A stretch of 64,000 nucleotides of DNA from an uncultured Roseateles sp. (GTDB lineage Bacteria > Pseudomonadota > Gammaproteobacteria > Burkholderiales > Burkholderiaceae_C). Where the stretch lies: positions 1 through 64,000 of the forward strand of contig NZ_CAMFJS010000011.1 of the NCBI RefSeq assembly GCF_945956965.1, given 5' to 3'. The position numbers and the translations under genes are program-made. The notes beneath the pieces were generated by a model, which saw only the letters and a list, made by a program, of their open reading frames with translations, ran no database searches and had not been told where the DNA came from. Of this stretch, positions 1 to 7,839 are shown one piece after another (positions within the stretch are counted from its first letter, which is position 1; each line of letters starts with the position of its first letter).

Positions 1-130
1 TATCTGGAAGATAAGCGATAGACCGTGTCCGGAGATTCAGGGGGCTATCTCACTATTTTGCTTTGGTATCTCGACTTAACTCGCTGATGGATATTCCAGT
101 CGCTAAGAGCGATGTGGCGTTGATTCAGGT

Positions 131-745
131 CTAGTTAGTCAAAGCCCATTTTCCCAATGCTTCAAGCCGGTGATTTCCGCCGTGGCTGTGGATCAGTACA
201 AATTCATGGGCGGTCCAGGAGATTGGTCGAAAGGGCTGCTTGGCCATTCGCCCGTGGCTGAACAGCAGGGTCATGTGCGGCGTTCCCTGCGGATGGCGAG
301 CGAAGCCATGCTCGACCAGCGCTTGGGAGACCTGGTGGAGCAAGGTCTGCAGGCCTTGATTCCTATGCTCTTCCTGAAAGACGAGGGCGCCCGGACCGCT
401 CAGGCTTTGCACTTGATCGAACTTGATCTGAAAGGACTTGGCGCGGACTTGCTCAGCCGCGCGCATGGCGGCTGACTCGACGCTCTTGGGTATCGCGTCT
501 GGATAGTCGCCAATGAGTTGCAGCGTGAGGTGCAGATGCTCTGCGGCAATGGGCTCTTCTGTCCAGCGGTGTTGCGCCAGGAGGGCCTGGGCTCGTTCAT
601 GGATGTGCTGGGCCTCCTCCTTGGAGGGGAACAGGGCGAACAATAGTTTGTTCCCCTGCTTGTGGCCGGAATGTGCGTGTGAAGCAGGTGCGCTCGGGGA
701 TGGCAGGCTGCCGTCGAAGCCTGGTAGTTTTAGTTGCTCGACCAT
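131..745 (-). CDS. thpR: RNA 2',3'-cyclic phosphodiesterase (2'-5' RNA ligase family)
   Basis: A 204-residue member of the 2H phosphoesterase superfamily. The two HxTx motifs that define the family are visible: HLTL at residues 72-75 and HMTL at 157-160, roughly 85 residues apart as expected for the bilobal fold. The family opens 2',3'-cyclic phosphates on RNA and can ligate 2'-5' junctions in vitro; its cellular role is poorly known. About 35 residues precede the first conserved strand (LLFALFP), a little longer than usual, so a later start is possible, but no better in-frame ATG is evident. It ends a minus-strand run with the MBL hydrolase (17-base gap) and acyl-CoA ligase, so co-transcription is likely. 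Cytoplasmic. Confidence 0.9.
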   Translation of the reverse strand: MVEQLKLPGFDGSLPSPSAPASHAHSGHKQGNKLLFALFPSKEEAQHIHERAQALLAQHRWTEEPIAAEHLHLTLQLIGDYPDAIPKSVESAAMRAAEQVRAKSFQIKFDQVQSLSGPGALVFQEEHRNQGLQTLLHQVSQALVEHGFARHPQGTPHMTLLFSHGRMAKQPFRPISWTAHEFVLIHSHGGNHRLEALGKWALTN

Positions 746-762
746 GCAAGGCTCAAAAGAAA

Positions 763-1710
763 TCAGAGATTGACGACGGCCTCATCATGGATTTTGAGGG
801 CGCCGGCGTCGGCCAGTTCCTGCAGAAGTGCCAAGCTCCAATCTGCGACTGACTGATCGTTAAAGTAATTCTGCCAAATGCTGGTGTGGACGGCGTTGCT
901 CAATAGCCAGTTGAGAAGGCCTTGTTGGCTTTGTCGCTCGATTTCGAGCAGGCGAAACTTGATCAAGGCTTTGGCGGCATGGCGTGCATGCCGATGGGGA
1001 TTGGCGCGGAAAAAGGCTAGGCGCTTTCGGGCGGTAGCCAACGCAGCCTTGATATCAGTGAAGGCAGGCCCGTGCCCGGGGACGACGACGCGCGCGGGCA
1101 GAGATTCAATCAGGTCCAAGGTTGCCTCTACTTCGGCAAAGGCTTGTTCGCAGGCCTTGTCTGCCGGGCCCAGCGCCGGGAAGATGATGCCAAAGCCGTG
1201 CTCCCAGAGCGCATCCGCGGAGACAAGAATGGCGGCTTCTGGTTCAAACAAGATAACGGAATGCGGATCATGCCCTGGTGCCGCATGGATCTGCCAGCGG
1301 CGCTGGCCCTGGATCAGTTCGCTGCTCGGCTGCAGGACTTGATTGGGGATGAAGCGCGGGCAGGTCTGCCCCGTGCTCTCATAGCTCAGACCTCTCTCAT
1401 CCCAACGCAGGGCCAAATCGAAGTCGCCGGGCGGAATCGCGATCGGGCAGCCGAAGTGCCGGCTCAACAAGGCGTTGCCGCCGCAGTGATCGGAGTGCAA
1501 ATGGGTGTTGGCGATCAGGCGCAGGCCTGGCTGGGCGTGATCGGCCAGCGCATGCTGCACCAGGGCCAAAGTCTGTTTGCTGTGGGTGCAATAGCCGCTG
1601 TCGATCAGTACTGCGCCTTGCTCGTCATCCTGTAGCAATAGCGAGTTAGACGAGAGCCAACCGCGCTCCAACATGCGTACATCAGCGGGCAGCAAGGCGC
1701 TGCTGCTCAT
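763..1710 (-). CDS. MBL-fold metallo-hydrolase
   Basis: 315 residues of metallo-beta-lactamase fold. The zinc-binding HxHxDH motif is intact at residues 70-75 (HLHSDH), and later histidine-bearing motifs GHDPHS and VPGHGP supply the remaining ligands. The acidic HSDH context and total length resemble glyoxalase II or quinoprotein-relay-like hydrolases, but the substrate cannot be read from sequence. A C-terminal helical region of about 80 residues follows the catalytic core. Its ATG overlaps the stop of the upstream acyl-CoA ligase by one base (TGATG), so the two are translationally coupled. This pairing suggests a thioester or acyl-CoA-related substrate, which is an inference only. Confidence 0.85.
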   Translation of the reverse strand: MSSSALLPADVRMLERGWLSSNSLLLQDDEQGAVLIDSGYCTHSKQTLALVQHALADHAQPGLRLIANTHLHSDHCGGNALLSRHFGCPIAIPPGDFDLALRWDERGLSYESTGQTCPRFIPNQVLQPSSELIQGQRRWQIHAAPGHDPHSVILFEPEAAILVSADALWEHGFGIIFPALGPADKACEQAFAEVEATLDLIESLPARVVVPGHGPAFTDIKAALATARKRLAFFRANPHRHARHAAKALIKFRLLEIERQSQQGLLNWLLSNAVHTSIWQNYFNDQSVADWSLALLQELADAGALKIHDEAVVNL

Positions 1711-3455
1711 CAGCTGCTGCGCAGTTCGCGGCGCAGGATCTTGCCCACATTGCTCTTGGGCAACTCATCGCGGAACTCGATGTACTTGGGACGCTTGTAG
1801 GCGGTCATTTGCTCTTGGCAGTAGCGGGCCAAGTCTTCCTCGGCCAAGGCCTGATCGCGCTTCACAACGAAGAGTTTGACGGCTTCGCCTGAGCGACTGT
1901 CGGGCACGCCCACGGCGGCGCACTCCAGCACACCCGGGTGCATGCTCACAACCTGCTCCACCTCGGTGGGGTAGACGTTGAAGCCTGAGACCAAGATCAT
2001 GTCCTTCTTGCGGTCCACGATGCGGACATGACCGGTCTCATCCATCACGCCGATATCGCCGCTCTTGAAGAAGCCATCGGCATACATGGCTTGGGCCGTG
2101 TCTTCGGGGCGGTTCCAGTAGCCGGCCATGACTTGGGGGCCGCGAATGCAGATTTCACCGCGCACGCCGATCGCTTGATCCTTGCCATCGTCGTCGCGGA
2201 TGGAGATCTCCGTCGAGGGCACGGGCAGGCCGATGCTGCCATTGAAGGCGCTGATGTCCAGGCGATTGATGGTGGCGACTGGCGCGGTCTCTGACAGGCC
2301 GTAGCCCTCCACCACGGGGCAGCCGGTGATCTTGAGCCACTTCTCGGCGGTGGCTTGCTGAACCGCCATGCCGCCGCCGTTGGAGATCAGCAATTCGCTG
2401 AAGTCCAGGCGGGCGAATCGGGGCTCATTCGCCAGGGCGTTGAAGAGCGTATTGACCGCTGGAAAGATGTGCACCTTGTGGCTTTGCAAGGTGTCGATGA
2501 AGCCGGGGATGTCGCGCGGGTTGGGAATCAAGAGGTTCATCATGCCCAGGCGTGTGCCCAGCATGTAGCAGGCCGTCAAGGCGAAGATGTGATACAGCGG
2601 CAGGGCGCAAACAATGGTCAGGGCCTGTTGCTGATCGCCGCGCTGCTGCAGGGCGGGCATGAACCAGGCCTCGCTTTGCAAGATGTTCGCCAGCACATTG
2701 CGGTGTAGCAGTGTGGCGCCCTTGGACAAGCCGGTTGTGCCTCCGGTGTACTGCAAGAAGGCCACGTCGTCGGGGCCAAGCTCAGGGCGCTTCAGGTTCA
2801 GTTGGCGGCCGGCTTCCAGGGCTTTGTGGAAGCGGGTGACGCTGCGACCCTTGTCGGTCGGCAGGCGGAACTCTGGCACCATTTTCTTCACATGGCGCAC
2901 GGCGAAGTTCAGCAGCGGGCCGCGCCACCAGTTCTGCAGATCGCCCATGGAGGCGAGCAAGACTTGGCGCACCTCTGTCTGGTCAATGACTTCTTCCAGC
3001 GTGGCGGCGAAGTTCTCCAGCACGATGATGGCTTGTGCGCCAGAGTCCTTGAGCTGATGCGCTAATTCGCGCGGCGTGTAGAGCGGGTTGACGTTGACCA
3101 CGATGCAGCCGGCGCGCAGCACCCCGGCAATGGCCACCATATAGGGCAGCACATTGGGCATCATGATGGCCACCCGTGACCCTTTCGTCAGGCCCTTGCT
3201 TTGCAGCCAGGCTGCCAGCGCGGTGGCATGGTCATCCAGCTCGCCGTAGCTCAGACGCTGGCCCATGCATTCGGCGGCATCGCGCTTGGCGTATTTGCGA
3301 AAGGCCTCGTCCAGCAAATCTACCAGCGACCGATAGGCCCCGAAGTCGATCTCTGCTTGCACGCCCGGTGGGTAGCTTTTCAACCAGGGCTTGGCACTTG
3401 CTATGCCGTCTGATTCAGGCATTAGGCAATGGATGTCGGCGGTCGCTGTAGGCAC
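1710..3455 (-). CDS. fadD: long-chain fatty acid--CoA ligase (AMP-forming)
   Basis: ANL-superfamily acyl-CoA synthetase of about 581 residues that activates fatty acids with ATP and CoA. The P-loop-like AMP-binding motif YTGGTTGLSKGA, the GYGLSE motif, the late YADGFFKSGD and DRKKDMI motifs, and the C-terminal catalytic lysine region KSNVGKILRR are all present. I chose the GTG at 3455 because a GGAG Shine-Dalgarno sits eight bases upstream; ATG codons at 3485 (longer) and 3422 (570 residues) are alternatives without a good ribosome site. The gene feeds beta-oxidation or lipid synthesis. It is coupled to the downstream MBL hydrolase by a one-base overlap. Probably membrane-associated. Confidence 0.92.
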   Translation of the reverse strand: MPTATADIHCLMPESDGIASAKPWLKSYPPGVQAEIDFGAYRSLVDLLDEAFRKYAKRDAAECMGQRLSYGELDDHATALAAWLQSKGLTKGSRVAIMMPNVLPYMVAIAGVLRAGCIVVNVNPLYTPRELAHQLKDSGAQAIIVLENFAATLEEVIDQTEVRQVLLASMGDLQNWWRGPLLNFAVRHVKKMVPEFRLPTDKGRSVTRFHKALEAGRQLNLKRPELGPDDVAFLQYTGGTTGLSKGATLLHRNVLANILQSEAWFMPALQQRGDQQQALTIVCALPLYHIFALTACYMLGTRLGMMNLLIPNPRDIPGFIDTLQSHKVHIFPAVNTLFNALANEPRFARLDFSELLISNGGGMAVQQATAEKWLKITGCPVVEGYGLSETAPVATINRLDISAFNGSIGLPVPSTEISIRDDDGKDQAIGVRGEICIRGPQVMAGYWNRPEDTAQAMYADGFFKSGDIGVMDETGHVRIVDRKKDMILVSGFNVYPTEVEQVVSMHPGVLECAAVGVPDSRSGEAVKLFVVKRDQALAEEDLARYCQEQMTAYKRPKYIEFRDELPKSNVGKILRRELRSS

Positions 3456-3510
3456 GGGCAAAACTCCAAAGTGATTGGCGCCCATGGTGCGGGCAGCGGC
3501 CCGCTCCCGG

Positions 3511-4254
3511 CTAGGGTAATTGCCCTAGGGGCTCGTCACCTGCGAGACAGCGGTTGCCCTCCAGCCTTTGCACGGCCGACTCATCGAATAGCAAGGCAAG
3601 CAAGCTGAGCTCTCTCTGCCGGACGATGGCCAAAAAATCGCTGGCGCCGCGCATGGCTTTGAAGGTGTCAAAGCCCTGTTCCAAAAAGCTCTGCAGCTCG
3701 GCCAGGCCGGCGGCCGCAGCGGGCCCACGCATCAGCCGCAAGGCCTGGCGCAGCAAAGGCTTGCGGGTCAGCTCGTCCAGCGAGCGGCCAACCTCCAGCG
3801 TCAATTCGACCTGCAGGCGCCGGTTCGCTTCATCGCCGCAGTTGAACCAGGCGCGGGCATAGCGGGGCGCAGTCAATGCATCTTCGCCCAGCAAGGTGGC
3901 CATGCGGGTGTCAAAGCTCTCCGACAAGGCATGCAACTGGGCCAGCCGGGCCACGGTGGCCACCACTTCGTTGGGAAACAGCTTCACCATCGCCGGCACC
4001 ACGCGGGCGAACTGGGCGTCCCGCCGAGAAAAGTCGGCTGGGCCGTAGAGATCTTCCAGAAAAAAGCGGGCGGGCTGGGCGTAGCGGCTGGAGTTCAGCA
4101 GATCGGTGTAGCTGCGCGCAAAGCGTTGCTGCTGATAGTGCTTGAGTGCCTCCACCTGGCGCGACAAGGCGGGGTCGCCGTTGCGCAGGCTGCGGTGGCG
4201 TTCAACGTCTTGCAAATGGGCCAGGATGCTGGTGACGGAGGTTTCTGAATCCAT
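3511..4254 (-). CDS. conserved hypothetical protein (FFLEDLYGP-type)
   Basis: 247 residues, all-helical in appearance, without signal peptide or membrane segment. It carries a stretch FFLEDLYGPADFSRRD near residue 60 that I recognise as the hallmark of a conserved family of unknown function in beta- and gammaproteobacteria. I know of no assigned biochemical role. The start is taken at MDSETSV (4254) because that removes 29 residues of atypical sequence and leaves a 60-base gap to the divergent lipase. The stop codon lies inside a small perfect inverted repeat (CTAGGG, six-base loop, CCCTAG at 3511-3528). It runs in the same direction as the acyl-CoA ligase, 55 bases upstream of it. Confidence 0.75.
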   Translation of the reverse strand: MDSETSVTSILAHLQDVERHRSLRNGDPALSRQVEALKHYQQQRFARSYTDLLNSSRYAQPARFFLEDLYGPADFSRRDAQFARVVPAMVKLFPNEVVATVARLAQLHALSESFDTRMATLLGEDALTAPRYARAWFNCGDEANRRLQVELTLEVGRSLDELTRKPLLRQALRLMRGPAAAAGLAELQSFLEQGFDTFKAMRGASDFLAIVRQRELSLLALLFDESAVQRLEGNRCLAGDEPLGQLP

Positions 4255-4314
4255 GTGCGCCCGGGGCAGTGGTTTGCACCCGATTGTGCCTGGGCCGGCT
4301 TTTACACTGCAGGC

Positions 4315-5304
4315 ATGAATGCATGGATACAGCGGCTGCAATTCTTCTTGCGCCTCAGCCTGGGCCTAGGGCTTGTGGCTTATTTCGGTGAGCAAGGGCG
4401 GCTCGGTCTGGGCCTTGGTCTGGCGGTGCTGGCGGTCTTTGCCCATGTCTGGGCATCCTTGCCCTTGTTTGCTGCGCTGGCCTGGGTCAACCGGCGGCCG
4501 GCCGGGCGTGGGCCTAGTGCCTGGGCCTTGTTGCAAGCCTGGTGGCGGGAGTTGCCGGCGTTGGAGTTGGTTTTTTCTTGGCGCCAACCTTTTGCGGCAG
4601 CTGCATTGCCGCAGTTTTTGCCCCTTGCCGCCTCGCCTGATCAGCCGCCGCCTCGTCGCACCGGCGTTTTGCTGGTGCATGGCTTTTGCTGCAATCGCGG
4701 TTTGTGGAACGGCTGGATGCGGCGCTTGCAGGCCGATGGCCATCCGTATCTTGCGTTGACGCTAGAGCCTGCGTTTGGCTCGATCGATGCTTATGCCGAT
4801 GCCATCGACGCTGCCCTGCGGCAGTTGATCCAAGCCTGTGGCGGCGCGCCACCGGTGATCGTGGCGCACAGCATGGGCGGCCTGGCCGTTAGGGCTTGGT
4901 GGCGGCGCTATGGCGCGGGGGCTGTGCCAGGGGCCAGTCGGGTAAGGCGCGTGCTGACCCTGGGTACGCCGCATGCAGGCACTTGGTCTGCCTATATGGC
5001 CGCAGCGCGCAATGCCCAGCAAATGCGCTGCGGCAGCCCCTGGCTGGCGCAACTGGCGGCGCAGGAGCCCGCCGATCTGGGCGCCCAGTTCGACTGCTAT
5101 TTCAGCCACTGCGATCAGATCGTGTTTCCCTCCAGCTCCGCCGTGTTGCCCGGCTCGCGCGCCATCGAAATGGCCGCCGTTGGGCATCTGGGCCTGGTGT
5201 TCGCGCCGCGTGTGTTGGCGGACTTGCTGCAATTGCTCGGCCAAGCCCCTGCCGACGCCGCCACAACACCCCCAGCGCCCACAGCGCCAACAAAAAAGCC
5301 CTGA
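4315..5304 (+). CDS. membrane-anchored alpha/beta-hydrolase (triacylglycerol lipase/esterase type)
   Basis: 329 residues. Two hydrophobic segments at the N-terminus (about residues 8-25 and 32-58) look like a membrane anchor. The hydrolase domain starts near residue 113 with the oxyanion motif LLVHGFCC (118-125). The nucleophile is S186 in AHSMGG; D267 in CDQIVFP and H291 in VGHLG complete the triad in the correct order, and LGTPHAG (216-222) is a lipase signature. Substrate is likely a lipid ester. The ATG at 4315 is preceded by a TACACT hexamer ending six bases before it, so the transcript may be leaderless. Its last codons overlap the intrinsic terminator of the convergent hpd gene. Confidence 0.85.
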   Translation: MNAWIQRLQFFLRLSLGLGLVAYFGEQGRLGLGLGLAVLAVFAHVWASLPLFAALAWVNRRPAGRGPSAWALLQAWWRELPALELVFSWRQPFAAAALPQFLPLAASPDQPPPRRTGVLLVHGFCCNRGLWNGWMRRLQADGHPYLALTLEPAFGSIDAYADAIDAALRQLIQACGGAPPVIVAHSMGGLAVRAWWRRYGAGAVPGASRVRRVLTLGTPHAGTWSAYMAAARNAQQMRCGSPWLAQLAAQEPADLGAQFDCYFSHCDQIVFPSSSAVLPGSRAIEMAAVGHLGLVFAPRVLADLLQLLGQAPADAATTPPAPTAPTKKP

Positions 5305-5338
5305 GGCGCGGCCACCGAAGTGGCGCACATCAGGGCTT
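5291..5338 (-). terminator. rho-independent terminator of hpd, embedded in the 3' end of the lipase gene
   Basis: Arms AAGCCCTGA (5296-5304) and TCAGGGCTT (5330-5338) form a perfect nine-base stem. Read on the minus strand the hairpin is followed directly by six T residues (5296-5291), the classical form, and it lies 39 bases past the hpd stop. On the plus strand there is no T-run, so it should act on hpd only. The left arm contains the stop codon of the convergent lipase gene. Confidence 0.8.
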
Positions 5339-5376
5339 GGCATGGACGGCGCGCTCCCGCGCCGGGTTGGCCTTGT

Positions 5377-6510
5377 TTACTTGACGGCTTCGTCGACCTT
5401 CAAGACACCGCGGCGGATTTGGTCCAGCTCGATGCTTTCGAACAGGGCTTTGAAGTTGCCTTCGCCGAAGCCCTCATTGCCCTTGCGCTGAATCAGCTCG
5501 AAGAAGATTGGGCCGATGACTTCCTTGGAGAAGATCTGCAGCAGCAGCTCGTTCGGTGCGTCCAGGTGGGCGGCGCCGTCGATCAGGATGCGCAGGCGGC
5601 GCAGCTCATCCACATTCTCGCCATGGCCGGGCAGGCGCTTGTCGATCAGGTCGAAATAAGTCTCGATGGTGTCTTGGAACTCAACACCGGTGGCCTTCAT
5701 GCCTTCCACCGTGGCGTAGATATTGTCCGTGCCCATGGCCACGTGTTGGATGCCTTCGCCGCTGTAGAGGTCCAGGTACTCGGCGATCTGGCTCTTGTCG
5801 TCGCTGCTCTCGTTGATCGGGATGCGGATCTTGCCGCAGGGGCTGGTCATGGCCTTGCTCTTCAGGCCGGTCAGCTTGCCTTCGATGTCGAAGTAGCGCA
5901 CTTCGCGGAAGTTGAAGAATCGCTCGTAGAACTCGGCCCATTCCTTCATGCGGCCACGGAAGACGTTGTGCGTCAGGTGGTCGATATAGGTCAGGCCATG
6001 GCCCACTGGGTTGGCTGGCACCGCTTTGCCCTCGGCGTCGAGCAGGGGCACGAAGTCGACGTCGTAGATGCTGATATTGCCGATGGCGCCTTGCGGAGCG
6101 TCATCCTTGCCTTGCCAGCGGTCAACGAAATAGATCAGCGAATCGCCAATGCCCTTGATGGCCGGGATGTTCAGCTCCATCGGACCGGCCTTGTTGTCAA
6201 AGCCCCAGGCGCCCAGTTCCAGCGCGCGCTTGTAGGCCTGAGCCGCATCGTTGACGCGGAAGGCAATGGCGCAGATCGAGGGGCCGTGCAAGCGCGCGAA
6301 GCGCTGAGCAAAGGAGTCGGCCTCGGCGTTGATGATGAAGTTCACCCCGCCTTGGCGGTACAGCGTGACGTTCTTGTGGCGGTGCTTGGCCACGGCGGTG
6401 AAGCCCATGGTTTCAAACAGCTTGCCCAGTTGGGCGGGTTCGGGGGCGGCGAATTCGATGAACTCAAAGCCGTCGGTGCCCATCGGGTTGTCCCAGGGGG
6501 TGAATGCCAT
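5377..6510 (-). CDS. hpd: 4-hydroxyphenylpyruvate dioxygenase
   Basis: 377 residues, full length for the bacterial enzyme. It converts 4-hydroxyphenylpyruvate to homogentisate in tyrosine catabolism. The two vicinal-oxygen-chelate domains are seen; iron ligands are the histidines in YIDHLTHNV and IQHVAM and the glutamate in the C-terminal GPIFFELIQRKG motif, all intact. The C-terminal helix containing GFGEGNFKALFESIE closes the active site as in the family. It is divergent from an Lrp/AsnC regulator with 185 bases between them and has its own terminator at 5291-5338. No homogentisate dioxygenase is nearby, so the rest of the pathway must lie elsewhere. Confidence 0.97.
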   Translation of the reverse strand: MAFTPWDNPMGTDGFEFIEFAAPEPAQLGKLFETMGFTAVAKHRHKNVTLYRQGGVNFIINAEADSFAQRFARLHGPSICAIAFRVNDAAQAYKRALELGAWGFDNKAGPMELNIPAIKGIGDSLIYFVDRWQGKDDAPQGAIGNISIYDVDFVPLLDAEGKAVPANPVGHGLTYIDHLTHNVFRGRMKEWAEFYERFFNFREVRYFDIEGKLTGLKSKAMTSPCGKIRIPINESSDDKSQIAEYLDLYSGEGIQHVAMGTDNIYATVEGMKATGVEFQDTIETYFDLIDKRLPGHGENVDELRRLRILIDGAAHLDAPNELLLQIFSKEVIGPIFFELIQRKGNEGFGEGNFKALFESIELDQIRRGVLKVDEAVK

Positions 6511-6627
6511 GTCTTGCTCCTAGATGTTTTGCGCTTGCAGAACTCGCCCCGTGACCGTCTTGACAATCGATCAAGCCAAGCTTGGCGGCGGCCCTGCGAA
6601 AGACTTGTGACTGTAGGGTCGGAGCTG

Positions 6628-6642
6628 CGCAGGATTCATGCG
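6628..6642. promoter_or_regulatory. candidate Lrp/AsnC-type operator, copy 1
   Basis: The 15-mer CGCAGGATTCATGCG is a near-palindrome that differs from the reverse complement of copy 2 by a single base. Its centre lies 41 bases (about four helical turns) from the centre of copy 2, the face-of-helix spacing favoured by octameric Lrp-family proteins. It sits between hpd and the regulator gene. Confidence 0.6.
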
Positions 6643-6668
6643 AACTCAGGCGTGCGCCAGCGCTGCTG

Positions 6669-6683
6669 CGCAGGAATCCTGCG
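6669..6683. promoter_or_regulatory. candidate Lrp/AsnC-type operator, copy 2
   Basis: CGCAGGA-A-TCCTGCG is a perfect 7+1+7 palindrome ending 12 bases before the regulator start and abutting a -10-like GACACT (6683-6688). A protein bound here would block that promoter, pointing to autoregulation. With copy 1 it can also reach the divergent hpd promoter. Confidence 0.65.
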
Positions 6684-6695
6684 ACACTTTGCGGA

Positions 6696-7178
6696 ATGGG
6701 AAATGAAATACAGCTCGACGCGATTGATCGGCGCATTCTGAGAGCGTTGCAGCTTGACGGCCGCGTCACTTACGACGCCTTGGCTGAGCAAGTCAGCCTC
6801 TCCGCCTCGGCGGTGCTGCGCCGCGTGCGGCGCTTGGAAGAAAGCGGCGCCATCTCCGCCTATGTAGCTTTGGTGGCGCCCGCCAAGGTTGGCCTCGGGC
6901 TGACGGCCTACATCAATGTGCGCCTGGAAAAACACACCGAGAGCCATAAGCGCAACCCGATGGACTTGTTCCGCGCGGCGGTGCAGACCTGGCCGGAGGT
7001 GGTGGAGTGCGCGGCGCTGACCGGCGAGATGGACTATTTGCTGCGCGTGGTGGTGCAGGACATGGCGCATTACGCCCGCTTCATCACCGACACCTTGCTC
7101 AAGCACCCCAGCGTGCAAGACTGCAAAACCAGCTTTGTGCTGGACCATCTGAAGAACACCACCGCCGTGCCGGTGTGA
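6696..7178 (+). CDS. Lrp/AsnC-family transcriptional regulator (probable regulator of hpd)
   Basis: 160 residues: an N-terminal winged helix-turn-helix (residues about 6-60, with LDAIDRRILRALQ and LSASAVLRRVRRLEE) followed by the RAM/AsnC ligand-binding domain (about 70-150, including the GEMDYLLRV strand). Such proteins form octamers and bind amino acids or aromatic metabolites. The start is MGNEIQ at 6696, which gives the standard length; upstream in-frame codons are atypical and include the operator. The divergent position next to hpd and the paired palindromes suggest that it senses tyrosine or a catabolite and controls hpd and itself. The specific effector is not readable. Confidence 0.9.
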   Translation: MGNEIQLDAIDRRILRALQLDGRVTYDALAEQVSLSASAVLRRVRRLEESGAISAYVALVAPAKVGLGLTAYINVRLEKHTESHKRNPMDLFRAAVQTWPEVVECAALTGEMDYLLRVVVQDMAHYARFITDTLLKHPSVQDCKTSFVLDHLKNTTAVPV

Positions 7179-7223
7179 GGGTGCGTGCTTCCCTGGGCGT
7201 GGCTTCGCTGGGAATAGCTGGGC

Positions 7224-7829
7224 TTAGCGCTTGCGCAGCTGCACCGCCAGCTCGAACCAGCCTTGGTTGTGGGCCTGTGAGGCATAAGGCGGCGCGGGCC
7301 AATCCCAGAGTGTGGCCGGGAACAGGGCCCGCATCGCGTTGATGTCGCAGTGATAGGGCGGGCCCTCCACCACGCCCTCGCTGGCGTTGTCGCGCCGCGC
7401 TTGCATGAACAAGGCCAGCAAGTAGCCGCCGGGCTTGAGCCAGCGGTGAATCTGCGCGGCATAGGTCTGCCAATGATCCGGGTGCAGGGCGCACAAGCAG
7501 GTCTGTTCGTAGACCCGGTCAAGCTGCTCCGGCGCCTGCCACTGCAGCACATCGGCCAGCTCTACGCTGCCCGGCAGATCGCCCAGCTTGGCGCGCGCAA
7601 TCTCCACGGCGGCAGGGGTGTAGTCCAACCCGATGGCGGCCACGCTGGCCTCGCCCAGTGCCACCAGCTCATGGCCGCGGCCGCAGCCCGGCACCACCAT
7701 GCTCATGCCGGGGCGAATGACACCGGCCGTCAGCCATTGCAGCAGTTGCGGATGCGGTGCGCCGCGGTCCCAGGCGGTCTGGCCGCTGGCGAAACGTTCT
7801 TTCCAAAATTCGGGGCTGGGGCCGGCCAT
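7224..7829 (-). CDS. class I SAM-dependent methyltransferase, TPMT-like family
   Basis: 201 residues from MAGPSP (an in-frame ATG at 7853 would add eight residues and overlap the upstream gene). The opening PEFWKERFASGQTAWDRG and the SAM-binding VVPGCGRGHE are characteristic of the thiopurine S-methyltransferase family, which includes halide/thiol methyltransferases. The downstream DVLQW and CLCALHPDHW segments also match this group. Substrate could be thiols, halides or metalloids such as selenium or tellurium; sequence alone cannot decide. It is the last gene of a minus-strand pair with the HDOD gene and ends 46 bases from the convergent Lrp/AsnC gene. Confidence 0.85.
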   Translation of the reverse strand: MAGPSPEFWKERFASGQTAWDRGAPHPQLLQWLTAGVIRPGMSMVVPGCGRGHELVALGEASVAAIGLDYTPAAVEIARAKLGDLPGSVELADVLQWQAPEQLDRVYEQTCLCALHPDHWQTYAAQIHRWLKPGGYLLALFMQARRDNASEGVVEGPPYHCDINAMRALFPATLWDWPAPPYASQAHNQGWFELAVQLRKR

Positions 7830-7839
7830 GGAGGGTCTT

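Noticed and set aside
1-130. Possible C-terminal end of an upstream plus-strand gene (codons from 1 to the TAG at 19)
   Set aside because: Only six codons are visible (YLEDKR), far too short to support a gene.
5320-6741. 473-codon plus-strand ORF across hpd
   Set aside because: Antisense shadow of an unmistakable 4-hydroxyphenylpyruvate dioxygenase gene.
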